Of a stretch of DNA of 64,000 bases, positions 37,444 to 48,299 are shown in pieces. A model generated the notes under the pieces. The model saw nothing but the letters and a program-made list of their open reading frames with translations, had not been told where the DNA came from and made no database searches. Location of the stretch: positions 477,501 through 541,500 of the forward strand of contig JAIGNY010003259.1 in the NCBI GenBank assembly GCA_020152595.1, written 5' to 3'. Made by a program: the position numbers and the translations under genes. Numbering within the stretch: the stretch's first letter is position 1; every line of letters begins with the position of its first letter. The DNA is from Chiridota heheva. Taxonomy: Eukaryota > Echinodermata > Holothuroidea > Apodida > Chiridotidae.

Positions 37444-38243
37444 GTTGCAATGCATCATTGGTGTTGCAATGCATCATTGGTGTTGCAATGCATCATTGGT
37501 GTTGCAATGCATCATTGGTTGCAATGCATGCAATGCATCATTGGTGTTGCAATGCATCATTGGTGTTGCAATGCATCATTGGTGTTGCAATGCATCATTG
37601 GTGTTGCAATGCATCATTGGTGTTGCAATGCATCATTGGTGTTGCAATGCATCATTGGTGTTGCAATGCATCATTGGTGTTGCAATGCATCATTGGTGTT
37701 GCAATGCATCATTGGTGTTGCAATGCATCATTGGTGTTGCAATGCATCATTGGTGTTGCAATGCATCATGCATCATTGGTGTTGCAATGCATCATTGGTG
37801 TTGCAATGCATCATTGGTGTTGCAATGCATCATTGGTGTTGCAATGCATCATTGGTGTTGCAATGCATCATTGGTGTTGCAATGCATCATTGGTGTTGCA
37901 ATGCATCATTGGTGTTGCAATGCATCATTGGTGTTGCAATGCATCATTGGTGTTGCAATGCATCATTGGTGTTGCAATGCATCATTGGTGTTGCAATGCA
38001 TCATTGGTGTTGCAATGCATCATTGGTGTTGCAATGCATCATTGGTGTTGCAATGCATCATTGGTGTTGCAATGCATCATTGGTGTTGCAATGCATCATT
38101 GGTGTTGCAATGCATCATTGGTGTTGCAATGCATCATTGGTGTTTGCAATGCATCATTGGTGTTGCAATGCATCATTGGTGTTGCAATGCATCATTGGTG
38201 TTGCAATGCATCATTGGTGTTGCAATGCATCATTGGTGTTGCA
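37444..38243 (+). repeat. 19-bp satellite, block B2
   Basis: Again near-perfect TGCATCATTGGTGTTGCAA, with local irregularities at 37519-37535 and 37770. Confidence 0.95.
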
Positions 38244-38866
38244 ATAATCATTGGTGTTGCAATTAATGCATCATTGGTGTTGCAATTAATGCATCATTGG
38301 TGTTGCAATTAATGCATCATTGGTGTTGCAATTAATGCATCATTGGTGTTGCATCATTGGTGTTGCAATTAATGCATCATTGGTGTTGCAATTAATGCAT
38401 CATTGGTGTTGCAATTAATGCATCATTGGTGTTGCAATTAATGCATCATTGGTGTTGCAATTAATGCATCATTGGTGTTGCAATTAATGCATCATTGGTG
38501 GTGCAATTAATGCATCATTGGTGGTGCAATTAATGCATCATTGGTGGTGCAATTAATGCACCATTGGTGGTGCAATTAATGCACCATTGGTGGTGCAATT
38601 AATGCACCATTGGTGTTGCAATTAATGCACCATTGGTGTTGCAATTAATGCACCATTGGTGTTGCAATTAATGCACCATTGGTGTTGCAATTAATGCACC
38701 ATTGGTGTTGCAATTAATGCACCATTGGTGTTGCAATTAATGCACCATTGGTGTTGCAATTAATGCACCATTGGTGTTGCAATTAATGCACCATTGGTGT
38801 TGCAATTAATGCACCATTGGTGTTGCAATTAATGCACCATTGGTGTTGCAATTAATGCATCACTGG
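38244..38866 (+). repeat. 23-bp satellite, block C2
   Basis: 23-bp units as in block C1; within it GGTGGTGCAATTAATGCA variants (38495-38600) and then ATGCACCATTGG variants (38560-38850) form sub-blocks. Confidence 0.95.
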
Positions 38867-39725
38867 TGTTGCAATGCATCACAGGTGTTGCAGTGCATCA
38901 CAGGTGTTTCAGTGCATCACAGGTGTTTCAGTGCATCACAGGTGTTTCAGTGCATCACAGGTGTTGCGATGCATCACGTGTGTTGCGATGCATCACGTGT
39001 GTTGCGATGCATCACCGGTGTTGCGATGCATCACCGGTGTTGCGATGCATCACAGGTGTTTCGATGCATCACAGGTGTTTCGATGCATCACAGGTGTTTC
39101 GATGCATCACAGGTGTTTCGATGCATCACAGGTGTTTCGATGCATCACAGGTGTTTGATGCATCACAGGTGTTTCGATGCATCACAGGTGTTTCGATGCA
39201 TCACAGGTGTTTCGATGCATCACAGGTGTTTCGATGCATCACAGGTGTTTCGATGCATCACAGGTGTTTCGATGCATCACAGGTGTTTCGATGCATCACA
39301 GGTGTTTCGATGCATCACAGGTGTTTCGATGCATCACAGGTGTTTCGATGCATCACAGGTGTTTCGATGCATCACAGGTGTTTCGATGCATCACAGGTGT
39401 TTCGATGCATCACAGGTGTTTCGATGCATCACAGGTGTTTCGATGCATCACAGGTGTTTCGATGCATCACAGGTGTTTCGATGCATCACAGGTGTTTCGA
39501 TGCATCACAGGTGTTTCGATGCATCACAGGTGTTTGATGCATCACAGGTGTTTCGATGCATCACAGGTGTTTCGATGCATCACAGGTGTTTCGATGCATC
39601 ACAGGTGTTTCGATGCATCACAGGTGTTTCGATGCATCACAGGTGTTTCGATGCATCACAGGTGTTTCGATGCATCACAGGTGTTTCGATGCATCACAGG
39701 TGTTTCGATGCATCACAGGTGTTAC
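38867..39725 (+). repeat. 19-bp satellite, block D
   Basis: Transitional units (TGCAGTGCATCACAGGTGT, TGCGATGCATCACGTGTGT) lead into about 34 near-perfect copies of TTTCGATGCATCACAGGTG. Each unit keeps the palindrome ATGCAT. Confidence 0.95.
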
Positions 39726-39914
39726 AATGCAGCGTGGTTAGAGTTTGTGTGATACATTACGTCTGATGGAGAAAAAAAATGATAAAATACTTATTACTGT
39801 ATTATTAGACTAAGGAGAAAGGAATGCCTGTGAATGGTTCATTGATTTTGGTGGGAAATGCTGCTTTTTGTTTTAGAAAAAATCTACTCTAAGTGCTCGC
39901 CTAGGCCTCGAAAT

Positions 39915-40145
39915 TGTTATTATTATTATTATTATTATTGAAGTTATTTATATAGCGCCTCTCCTGTGGATCGAAGCGCTTTACAATAAAATTGATAATA
40001 CATAGACAAACTTTTAATATACAATATCAAACAACAAAAAGAATTAAAAACATTTGCAGGACAATATAAAAGCATAAAAGAATAGATAAAAAAAAAAAAA
40101 GTAGATAAATAAAACAAGAAATTAAATATTATAGACAGCATAAAA
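39915..40145 (-). mobile_element. 5'-truncated LINE 3' end
   Basis: The minus strand ends in TTCGATCCACAGGAGAGGCG, then CTATATAAATAACTTC and ATA/ATT repeats (39917-39941). This is the same architecture as the tail of the LINE at 41965-45234, with a different 3' UTR. It reads as a short, 5'-truncated copy of a related LINE family. Confidence 0.55.
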
Positions 40146-40839
40146 CTTAATCAGTAATCAACTTAAACCTAATTGTTGAAACTTTCTACCTGTTATCCTA
40201 GCAAGCTTACATCACATGTTTAACCACTGAATCATTTACGCCCAATCACCTCCAAAATAATATTATTTGATAAGTTTCATTTTAGCGTTGTGGACCCCTT
40301 TGTATGAAAACCTCCCTTCTCACCTTGTATTACTGCGTTTAAGCATACATAACCAAGCGTAGTTGATATTTACATTAAGCTTCTCAAAATATGACTTAAG
40401 CCATTGCTCATCAGGAGGGCCTTAATGCTAATGACCGAGAGAGACCATGTAAGGTGTCTTATTTAGCTTTAGAAAGTATAGATTAGCATTTAGGTCATTG
40501 AGAAGCCTTTTTGTAAACCGTCTACCAATTTTGCAGAAATACAATTTGAGGCCTGATGGTATTTAGACTGATGGAATTTACTGATGTACAGCCTGGACTA
40601 TGAATGTAGGCCTCGGGGTTATTAGAAGAAAAAGAAAAAAACGTATTGCTTCATAAGGGAATGGGAACAAAAACTTAAAGGTAACTTCACTGATTATCTG
40701 GGACCCATCTAAAGGTAAATTACTGCCATTGAATAGGAAACTACAGTTTTAAAAAAATTGCCCAGGATTTTTCCTCAACTAGGGATCACATTGTAAAACC
40801 TCAAGTAAAGTTGATAATTACATGTTATCTATTTATTTC

Positions 40840-41565
40840 ATGCATAGGCTCAACATGAGAAAGCATGTTGTACTATACAGTCGTTATATGTGATCTATTT
40901 ACTTGAGTGGCGAATGGATAGGCTCAACATGATAAAGCATGTTGTACTATACAGTTGTTATATGTGATCTATTTATTGAGTAGCGAATGGATAGGCTCGA
41001 CATGAGAAAGCATGTTGTACTATACAGTCGTTATATGTGATCTGTTTACTTAAGTGGCGAATGGATAACCTCAACATGAGAAAGCCTGTTGTACTATGCA
41101 ATTGTTATATGTAATCTATTTACTTGAGTGGCGAATGGATAGGCTCAACATGAGAAAGCATGTTGTGCTATACAATTGTTATATGTGATCTATTTACTTG
41201 AGTGGCGAATGGATAGGCTCAACATGAGAAAGCATGTTGTACTATACTGATGTTATATGTGATCTATTTACTTGAGTGGCGAATGGATAGGCTCAACATG
41301 AGAAAGCATGTTGTACCATACAATTGTTATATGTGATCTATTTACTTGAGTGGAGAATGGATAGGCTCAACACGAGAAAGCATGTTGTACTATACAGTTG
41401 TTATATGTGATCTATTTATTGAGTAGCGAATGGATAGGCTCAACATGAGAAAGCATGTTGTACTATACAATTGTTATATATGATCTATGGCGAATGGATA
41501 GGCTCAACATGAGAAAGCATGTTGTACTATACTGTTGTTATATGTGATCTATTTACTTGAGTGTT
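40840..41565 (+). repeat. 74-bp tandem repeat with hairpin, ten copies
   Basis: Each unit has GCGAATGGATAGGCTCAACA and CAACATGAGAAAGCATGTTG, the latter a 7-base-pair stem with a 6-base loop, then TTATATGTGATCTATTTACT. The stem is kept in nearly all copies. Confidence 0.93.
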
Positions 41566-41574
41566 AAATTCATA

Positions 41575-41735
41575 CTCTGATTCCCAGTTTCCTTGGCGTA
41601 AGCAGATGTGAGCACATGACTCTCCCCAGGATAGGATGCCACCCCCCAGCAGTGTTGGTACTCATTTTACAGCTGATTGGACTCTGTACCTTTTGCATAC
41701 GAACATGACTCCTTAACCACTGCACCTCTTATATT
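41575..41735 (-). mobile_element. tRNA-derived SINE, family S1, internally deleted
   Basis: On the minus strand, AGAGGTGCAGTGGTTAAGGA leads into TGCAAAAGGTACAGAGTCCA, then AGCTGTAAAATGAGTACCAA. The B box and following 60 or so bases are deleted. It abuts the 74-bp array ending at 41565. Confidence 0.6.
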
Positions 41736-41964
41736 GAGATTGAAGAAGGACATTATGACAACACAGGCAGTGTATTGTATAGAATGACTCACAGAACAAC
41801 ATACATATATCTTTCCAAGACTAGCATGCATTAATTCTACTCAAGGACAAATATATGCCAACAATTTTATTTGTGAGTTGAACTCCTTGGTAGATGTCTT
41901 TGAAAGATATCATACCACAAGGCCTTTTTGGGACTACAGTCAATGTAAAGATGTCTTTGGAAGA

Positions 41965-42114
41965 TAATAATAATAATAATACATTTTTATATAGCGCATT
42001 ATACCAAACGGTCTCAATGCGCTTTACATAAACAAATATAACATGAGAAAACCTTAAGATACAAACAGTAAGAGAACAAAAAACCATACTTAAAAAGATA
42101 CAAGCAGGATAAAG
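41965..42114 (-). mobile_element. 3' UTR and (ATT)n tail of the CR1/L2-like LINE
   Basis: Downstream of the LINE stop on the minus strand the sequence ends with GCGCTATATAAAAATGTATT followed by ATT repeats (41965-41982 on the + strand as AAT repeats). A microsatellite tail of this kind is usual for CR1/L2-like elements and marks the 3' end of the insertion. Confidence 0.75.
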
Positions 42115-45100
42115 TTACAAGGTCCAATGAGGGGAACTCATGAAAAGGTGTGTTTTCAATACACTCTTAAAGATATCTAAAGTAGGGGCATTTCTGATGT
42201 AGATTGGGAGAATGTTCCAGAGTTTAGGGGCTGCAGATTGAAAAGAACGTTCACCGTAAGTCTTGGTGTTAATTTTTGGCGGCTTTAGGAGAATAGCACT
42301 GTTAGATCCAAGTGAGCGAGTTGGTAATTGTAACGTGATTAAGTTGGAAATATAATTTGGAGCAAGACCATGGATGGCTTTGTATGTGAGGGTGAGAAGC
42401 TTGTACTTTATTCTTTCACATATAGGAAGCCAATGAAGTTGGTGGAGGATGGGTTTAATGTGAGATTTCTTACTTGTGAGAGTAACTAATCTGGCAGCAG
42501 TGTTTTGAATGCGCTGAAGCTTTGAGATTTGTTGAGAAGAAAGTCCAAATAAGATACTGTTGCAACAATCAAGTCTGGATGATACAAATGCACGAATAAG
42601 TGTCTCGGTCGACTTTTGATCAAGATATTTACGAATTTGGCTGATTTTTCTGATGGCAAGTGAAGCGGAGCGGCATATATTATTTACATGTGGCAACAGT
42701 GTAAGCTTATCATCAAAAATAACACCCAGGTCTTTAACACAGGAAACAGGAGATATACATGAATTACCAATCATAACAGAGGAAACTGGAGTAGTGCTTA
42801 GAAAACGTGACGAAATATGAATTACTTCAGTTTTACTATCATTAAGAATTGGTTTGTTGTCTGCACACCATATCTTGATTTCCTCTACACACGATTCAAG
42901 CTTTGCAATACTCTGATCTTTTTCGTTTCTTTTCATTGACACATAAACCTGTGCATCTGCATAAATCATCCCATGCAGGCCATGAGATGTGATAATGCTT
43001 TCCATAGGGGAAGTATAGTATGTAAAAACAGGTGGTCCGATTACTGATCCTTGAGGCACTCCATAGTCAAGATACTGGGGTGAAGAGTTTTTATCTTTAA
43101 TGGTTACAACCTGCGAGCGGTTTGCAAAATATGATTTCATCCAATTGAGAGTGATTCCATCCAAACCGTACACAGTATGCAGTCTATTAAACAGAATTTG
43201 ATGGTCAATAGTGTCAAATGCTGCACTAAGGTCGAGGAGGACAAGAAGTGACTCTTTGTGGTCATCAGTAGCAAGGAGAAGATCATTGTAAATGCGTAAC
43301 ACGGCAGTTTCTGTTGAGTGATTCTTGCGGTAGGCAGATTGGAGGGAGTTTTGTAGTGAGTTGGCACACAAGTAGTCTTGTAGTTGCAAAGAAACAGCCT
43401 TTTCTATCAATTTTGCAAGAAATTTTAAGTTGGAAATGGGACGATAGTTTTGGAGAATTTCTGTGTCCAGGGACGGTTTTTTGATGGTAGGAGTGACAAT
43501 GGCAGATTTTAAGGTTGATGGGAAAGTGCCAGAACTCAGTGACATGTTTACAATCTTTGACAAAACTGGCAATAGCTCGTCAAGACAATCCTTCAGGATC
43601 CAAGTTGGTAAGGGATCAATTGAACATGATTTGTTTGGCATCTGCAGGATCATTTTACGTACATCCGCATCACTCAGTTGACAAAATTTATCAAGAAAAT
43701 GTGAGCATGTGCTAGTGATATATGGTTTTGGGTCCACAGGCATTGATGGGGGTGTCACATTATCCAGTTGAGAACGAAGCAAAATAATTTTGTTCTCAAA
43801 GAAGTCCCCAAAGTCCTCTGCTAACTTTTGTGGGCAGTCATGGCTAGGCAATGGAGAGTTGGACTTAGCAACGCACATGGAATCAACAAGTTTAAACAAT
43901 TTACGCTGATCGCAGGTTGCAATTTGTGTAGAGTGATAGTCACATTTGGCCGAGTCAAGAAGTTCACGGTACTCAGAGGTTTTCTTCCATTTTCGTTCAG
44001 CACGTCTTCGCTGTAGCTTAGCTTCATGCAATGAGTCAGAAAACCAAGGGGCATGAGGTCGTAAAGTGACTGATCGGGACTTCTCAGGTGCATGCTTATT
44101 AATGAGATTCTTTAAGACGTGTTCATATTGTAAGGTTAATTCTTCAGCATTTGATGAGGGATCCGTGTACAGGGACGACAATTGGATGTCACGCTTGAGA
44201 TCATCAAGTACAATGTTTTTATAGTCACGGTGGTGAATTGTTCGCTTGGTTGGAGGAGGGCGCTTAAGCCCAATGTGACAAGATAAGACAGCATGGTCAG
44301 ATGGAAGTTCAAGGTTGACATTAACATTTGAAAGCAGACGATCATCCTTATGTGTAATAATAAGATCAAGGGTATGTCCCTTGCAATGCGTAACAACGTT
44401 AATGTGCTGCTGCAGACCAGCAGAATCCAGTAAATCTAAAAAAGCTATAGCATCACGGTTTTTACAATCATCAACGTGAAAATTAAAATCCCCTGCTATA
44501 AGCAGGTGGCCAGGACATGTCGTCAGGGTTTCAAGAAGTGTGGAGAATTCACACATAAATATGGCAGAAGTGAGCTTGTTCTTTTTGTTTGGTGGTGGGC
44601 GATAAATAAGAACAAGTCTAATGGAAATACCATTTGAACAGATGGTTAGGTCAATGATTTTGAATGATTTGAAAGATTTGTGACAGTTTTGCCTTGCATT
44701 AAAACCTTTACGCAGTATAATACAAACACCTCCCCCACCTTTTGACAATCTAGGTATATGGTAGAGGGCATGATCAAGCAGAGTATTACGTATGTCTGCA
44801 GTGGCATGGGAATCACGAACATCACCAGTAAACCAGGTTTCAGTTATAGCAAATATGTCAATTTTGTTTGACACAACATAGTCACAAACAGAAGGAACTT
44901 TATTTTTCACAGAATTGGCATTTCATACAGAAAATTTAACGTTAGATGCAAATGAGTTGTTGGAAACAGAAGGAATCTTTATAAGGTTTTGGTGGTTTGC
45001 AGCACCAATTGTGCTTAGGAGTCTTTGTGCTCTGTTAGTCACAATACGAGATATAGGAGATTGCTTTTTGGAGAAAGCACGATATCCTCTTTTTGTTGGA

Positions 45101-45234
45101 TTAACCGAGCAGATCCCCAATTTCCTAAGTGAAGAGTAAACATTCCTATCAAGTCTCTGAGTAACAGTAGGTCTCAATTGTAAAAGCTCCTCAATAGAAT
45201 AGGATAGATTAGGCATAGTTATAATCACCAACAA
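42115..45234 (-). mobile_element. CR1/L2-like non-LTR retrotransposon, EN-RT open reading frame, damaged
   Basis: On the minus strand, antisense to the PMCA gene and inside its second intron, a reading frame runs from 45234 to 42115 with a single TGA at 44923-44925. The part downstream of the stop (931 codons) has an apurinic-like endonuclease domain (AITETW, LIYRPP, AGDFNFH, HTLDLIIT, PSDHAVLS) and a reverse transcriptase: YRPISNL, QSAYRKNHSTETAV, motif A DLSAAFDTIDH near residue 566, motif B GVPQGS near 617, then LNDSKTEV and DLGVIFDD. The C-terminal region (SSRLDCCNSILFGL, LHWLPICERIKYK) is typical of the CR1/L2/Rex1 group. The catalytic box near residue 650 reads YADA instead of YADD, with a residue missing against the usual YADDTQ. 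The 5' part (YSIEELLQLRP, TKRGYRAFSKK) resembles the N-terminal region of such elements. Probably a recent but inactive copy. Confidence 0.9.
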
Positions 45235-45582
45235 TAGGATTTAGGTAGCAAGTTGAGAAATTAACAATTGCCATGAGTGAGAACAAGTTCAGGCAGCTGA
45301 GACTGGATCAATAAAATAGATGGTTGGGTAATCCCTCAGACATGCAATGTTCTGAAAAAGGGCCTAAGCTTTAGGCTTCCTTAAGTTCCTTGGGAATGAA
45401 AATGGAAAATCTTTCACCAAAATATCTCCAAAAACTTCACATGAAAATGTGAAATAATTAGTCCAAAGTAATCCTGACTTGAATCAAATGAAGTTGGTAG
45501 AAGTTGAAAAACAGAAAGTCTAAGAATACATACAAAAACAGTGATAAACTGTGAGAGCATTTAAAAGTGCAACCAGTAGGCG
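45235..45582 (-). mobile_element. Probable 5' UTR of the CR1/L2-like LINE
   Basis: Non-coding sequence between the LINE reading frame and a 31-base palindrome at 45583-45613. No host motif is seen. The 5' boundary is placed next to the palindrome by inference only. Confidence 0.4.
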
Positions 45583-45613
45583 CTACACATGCTACAACAT
45601 GTAGCATGTGTAG
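45583..45613. repeat. Perfect 14-bp inverted repeat with 3-base loop
   Basis: CTACACATGCTACA and TGTAGCATGTGTAG are separated by ACA. It lies at the presumed 5' boundary of the minus-strand LINE. Confidence 0.9.
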
Positions 45614-45855
45614 ATATCATAAGGCCTGTTTGGGATTACAGTTAATGTAATTTGAAGTAAATCGTCATGTGAAATATGGCCCATACATTTATTAATTTAG
45701 ATTTTGGCAAACTTGTTCTCCTTGAAGACATTGCCTTTTTTTCTTCTTTGGAAACATATTAAGATTGAGACTGGACACTATTTAAATAATGTCAACAATT
45801 TGAAGTTGGTTAAAAGTGTAGTTGACAGTTTTTTGTTTTTTTCTCCTTCAGTAAA

Positions 45856-46115
45856 ATGACAACAAAAAAAGAATGTAAAGTGACAAAAAGTAAAGAATGT
45901 AAAATTCAAAACAAGAAAGAATGTAAAATGAAAAAAATTAAAAAGGAATGATAAATGACAAACAAGAAAGAATAAAAATAACAAACAAGAAAGAATATTA
46001 AATGTTAATAGATAAAGAATGTAAAATGACAAACAAGAAATAATGTAAAATGACAAACAAGAAAGAATGTATAATGACACAAAAGAAGAATGTAAAATGA
46101 CAACAACAAAAAAGG
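45856..46115 (+). repeat. 24-bp A-rich minisatellite
   Basis: About eleven variable units of AAAGAATGTAAAATGACAAA. Confidence 0.85.
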
Positions 46116-46825
46116 TTTTATTTCTTTGAGATTTGCTGAAAGCATTTGGAAAAGTGTCCAGTGATTGTGCTGATATTTAGATGGGAGAGTAATAGTTTGG
46201 GGGCAAAACAGATTTATTTCCTTTTCCCTTTCCTTTTTGGGAGGTCAACAAGTCTTTTGAGTTCACTATAAAACAGAATATACCTATAACATGAAATGAA
46301 AATGAATACAAATGTAATGTTGAGTGGTTTTGTTTTTGCAGGAGAGTAAATGCTTATTTTCAGTATTAAGCTCATCTGTTCTCCAAATTCAGCTCTTGAC
46401 TTTTAGTTGTTTTACATTGCATCGTGTCCTTACTAAAGTACTTTTAATATATAGCCATTCTTGTGTGTAGCACCGAACCACTTACTGAGAGTAATATAAG
46501 AGATCGGTTGAAGTGAGTAGGAAAATGGATAGATTAACGATGTTGCATGCTATTTTCAAATTTAACACATTGTTGAAGTCAATTGTTATCAGAGTAGGCA
46601 CGTATTAAGTTATATCATATGCCCGGGGTAAGAAACCAAACTGGGGAGCTGATGTTTTGAAAAGCAATTCTTAGGTAAAAACAAAAGTAGTTTTCTTATT
46701 TATAATATTATGAATGTTTGCAATTTGCATGTGAAAGTGTTTTTTCCATTTTAATAGTTCTTCAGAGAATAAAGATATTTTTAAAGTTAGCTATAAGCAT
46801 ACACCACTTGCTTTCTCTACTGCAT

Positions 46826-47085
46826 TGATAATAATGATAATACTGTGTTCTTATATAGCGTTTTATCCATGCAAGTGCATGCTCAAAGCAATAGAACGAC
46901 GGCAGCCACCAAAGGCCGCCCATGCCTATACTATTATCCTGTTCCAATTCCTTATGCTGAGAACCAAGTGAGAGGGCAGCAGGTCTCATTTCTTTTTTAA
47001 GTCTTTGGTATGACTCGATCAGGGATTTAACCCACAACCTTTTGGCTGGGAAGCTGTTGCTCATCAGTTAAACTAGCCAGTCGAT
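46826..47085 (-). mobile_element. tRNA-derived SINE, family S2, without VNTR
   Basis: On the minus strand, a degenerate A box (CTAGTTTAACTGATGAGCAA) and B box (GGGTTAAATCCCTGATCGAG) are followed by CATACCAAAGACTTAAAAAA. The 3' end is AAACGCTATATAAGAACACA then ATT-rich tail, sharing CGCTATATAA plus ATT repeats with the LINE end at 41965-42114. It lies about 130 bases upstream of PMCA exon 3. Confidence 0.7.
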
Positions 47086-47218
47086 CATGTGTTCATGTGC
47101 AGTACATGATTTATACAATGTACATTAAAACATGTAAGCTTGTGTTCCTTAAAAGAATTAGAAACATTTTGGCATAAATTGTGGAGTATTTTATGATTGT
47201 TTTTCTGTTTCCTTTCAG

Positions 47219-47421
47219 GGTGCTCAATAGCTGTACTGACTTCCCTCAGTCTTATCATCAGGTTTAGCATTGAGACCTACATTGTACAGAAGCAGGCATG
47301 GAGCACCAATCACCTGCAGGATTTTGTGGATTTCTTCATCATTGGGATCACAGTTCTTGTTGTAGCTGTACCGGAAGGCCTTCCCTTGGCTGTTACTATT
47401 TCCCTTGCATATTCTGTGAAG
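47219..47421 (+). CDS. ATP2B: PMCA exon 3 of window (TM3, TM4 and PEGLP Ca2+-site motif)
   Basis: A TTTCCTTTCAG acceptor opens this exon, whose first two bases complete the Gly codon begun in exon 2 (203 nt, ends in phase 0). It encodes TM3 (CSIAVLTSLSLIIRFSIETY), an extracellular loop around QKQAWSTNHL, and TM4 (FVDFFIIGITVLVVAVPEG, then LPLAVTISLAYSVK). The PEGLP motif, with Glu at 47374-47376, is the TM4 Ca2+-coordination site of P2-type calcium pumps. The exon ends at SVK, which joins KML in exon 4 as in the family. The inferred donor is the weak GTTGGT, with a better-looking GTAAAT six bases downstream. A long minisatellite begins about 25 bases into the following intron. Confidence 0.95.
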
Positions 47422-47444
47422 GTTGGTGTAAATTATAATATGGA

Positions 47445-48290
47445 TGTTTGTTGTGATATTGTTTGTTGTGATGATGCTTGTTGTGATGATGCTTGTTGTG
47501 ATGATGCTTGTTGTGATGATGCTTGTTGTGATGATGCTTGTTGTGATGATGCTTGTTGTGATGATGCTTGTTGTGATGGTGCTTGGTGTGATGATGCCTG
47601 TTGTGATAATGCCTGTTGTGATGATGCCTGTTGTGATGATGCGTGTTGTGATGATGCGTGTTGTTATGCTTGTTGTGATGATGTTGTGATGATGTTGTTG
47701 TCATGTTGCTTGATGTGATGTTGCTTGCTGTCATGATGCTTGCTGTCATGATGCTTGCTGCCATGATGCTTGTTGCGATGATGCTTGTTGCGATGATGCT
47801 TGTTGCGATGATGCTTGTTGCGATGATCCTTGTTGCGATGATCCTTGTTGTGATGTTCCTTGTTGTGATGTTCCTTGTTGTGATGTTCCTTGTTGTGATG
47901 TTCCTTGTTGTGATGTTCCTTGTTGTGATGATGCTTGGTGTAATGATGCTTGGTGGGATGATGCTTGGTGGGATGATGCTTGGTGTAATGATGCTTGGTG
48001 TGATGATGCTTGGTGTGATGATGCTTGGTGGGATGATGCTTGGTGGGATGATGCTTGGTGTAATGATGCTTGGTGTGATGATGCTTGGTGTGATGATGCT
48101 TGGTGTGATAGTGGGTGTTGTGATGATGCTTGTTGTGATAATTGTTGTTGTCATGATGCTTGTTGTCATGATGCTTGTTGTCATGTAGCTTGTTGTCATG
48201 TTGCTTGTTGCGATGATGCTTGTTGCGATGATGCTTGTTGTCATGTTGCTTGTTGTCATGTTGCTTGCTGTCATGTTGTAAACTTGATAT
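47445..48290 (+). repeat. 15-bp GATGATGCTTGTTGT minisatellite in intron 3
   Basis: Blocks of 15-base units: GATGATGCTTGTTGT, then GATGTTCCTTGTTGT (47850-47930), then GATGATGCTTGGTGT (47930-48110). The + strand is almost pure G/T/A with very little C. It starts about 25 bases after the exon 3 donor. Confidence 0.97.
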
Positions 48291-48299
48291 TTGCTATGA

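Noticed and set aside
35231..39725. CRISPR array
   Set aside because: Units are contiguous with no unique spacers, the genome is eukaryotic, and no cas genes are present.
36377..39766. Overlapping open frames of 190-310 codons rich in Cys, His and Trp
   Set aside because: The 19-base unit contains no stop in any + frame, so all three frames are open and cycle through the same peptide; no start context or splice evidence.
45778..46080. Phe-rich minus-strand membrane-like open frame
   Set aside because: It is the reverse translation of an A-rich 24-base minisatellite.
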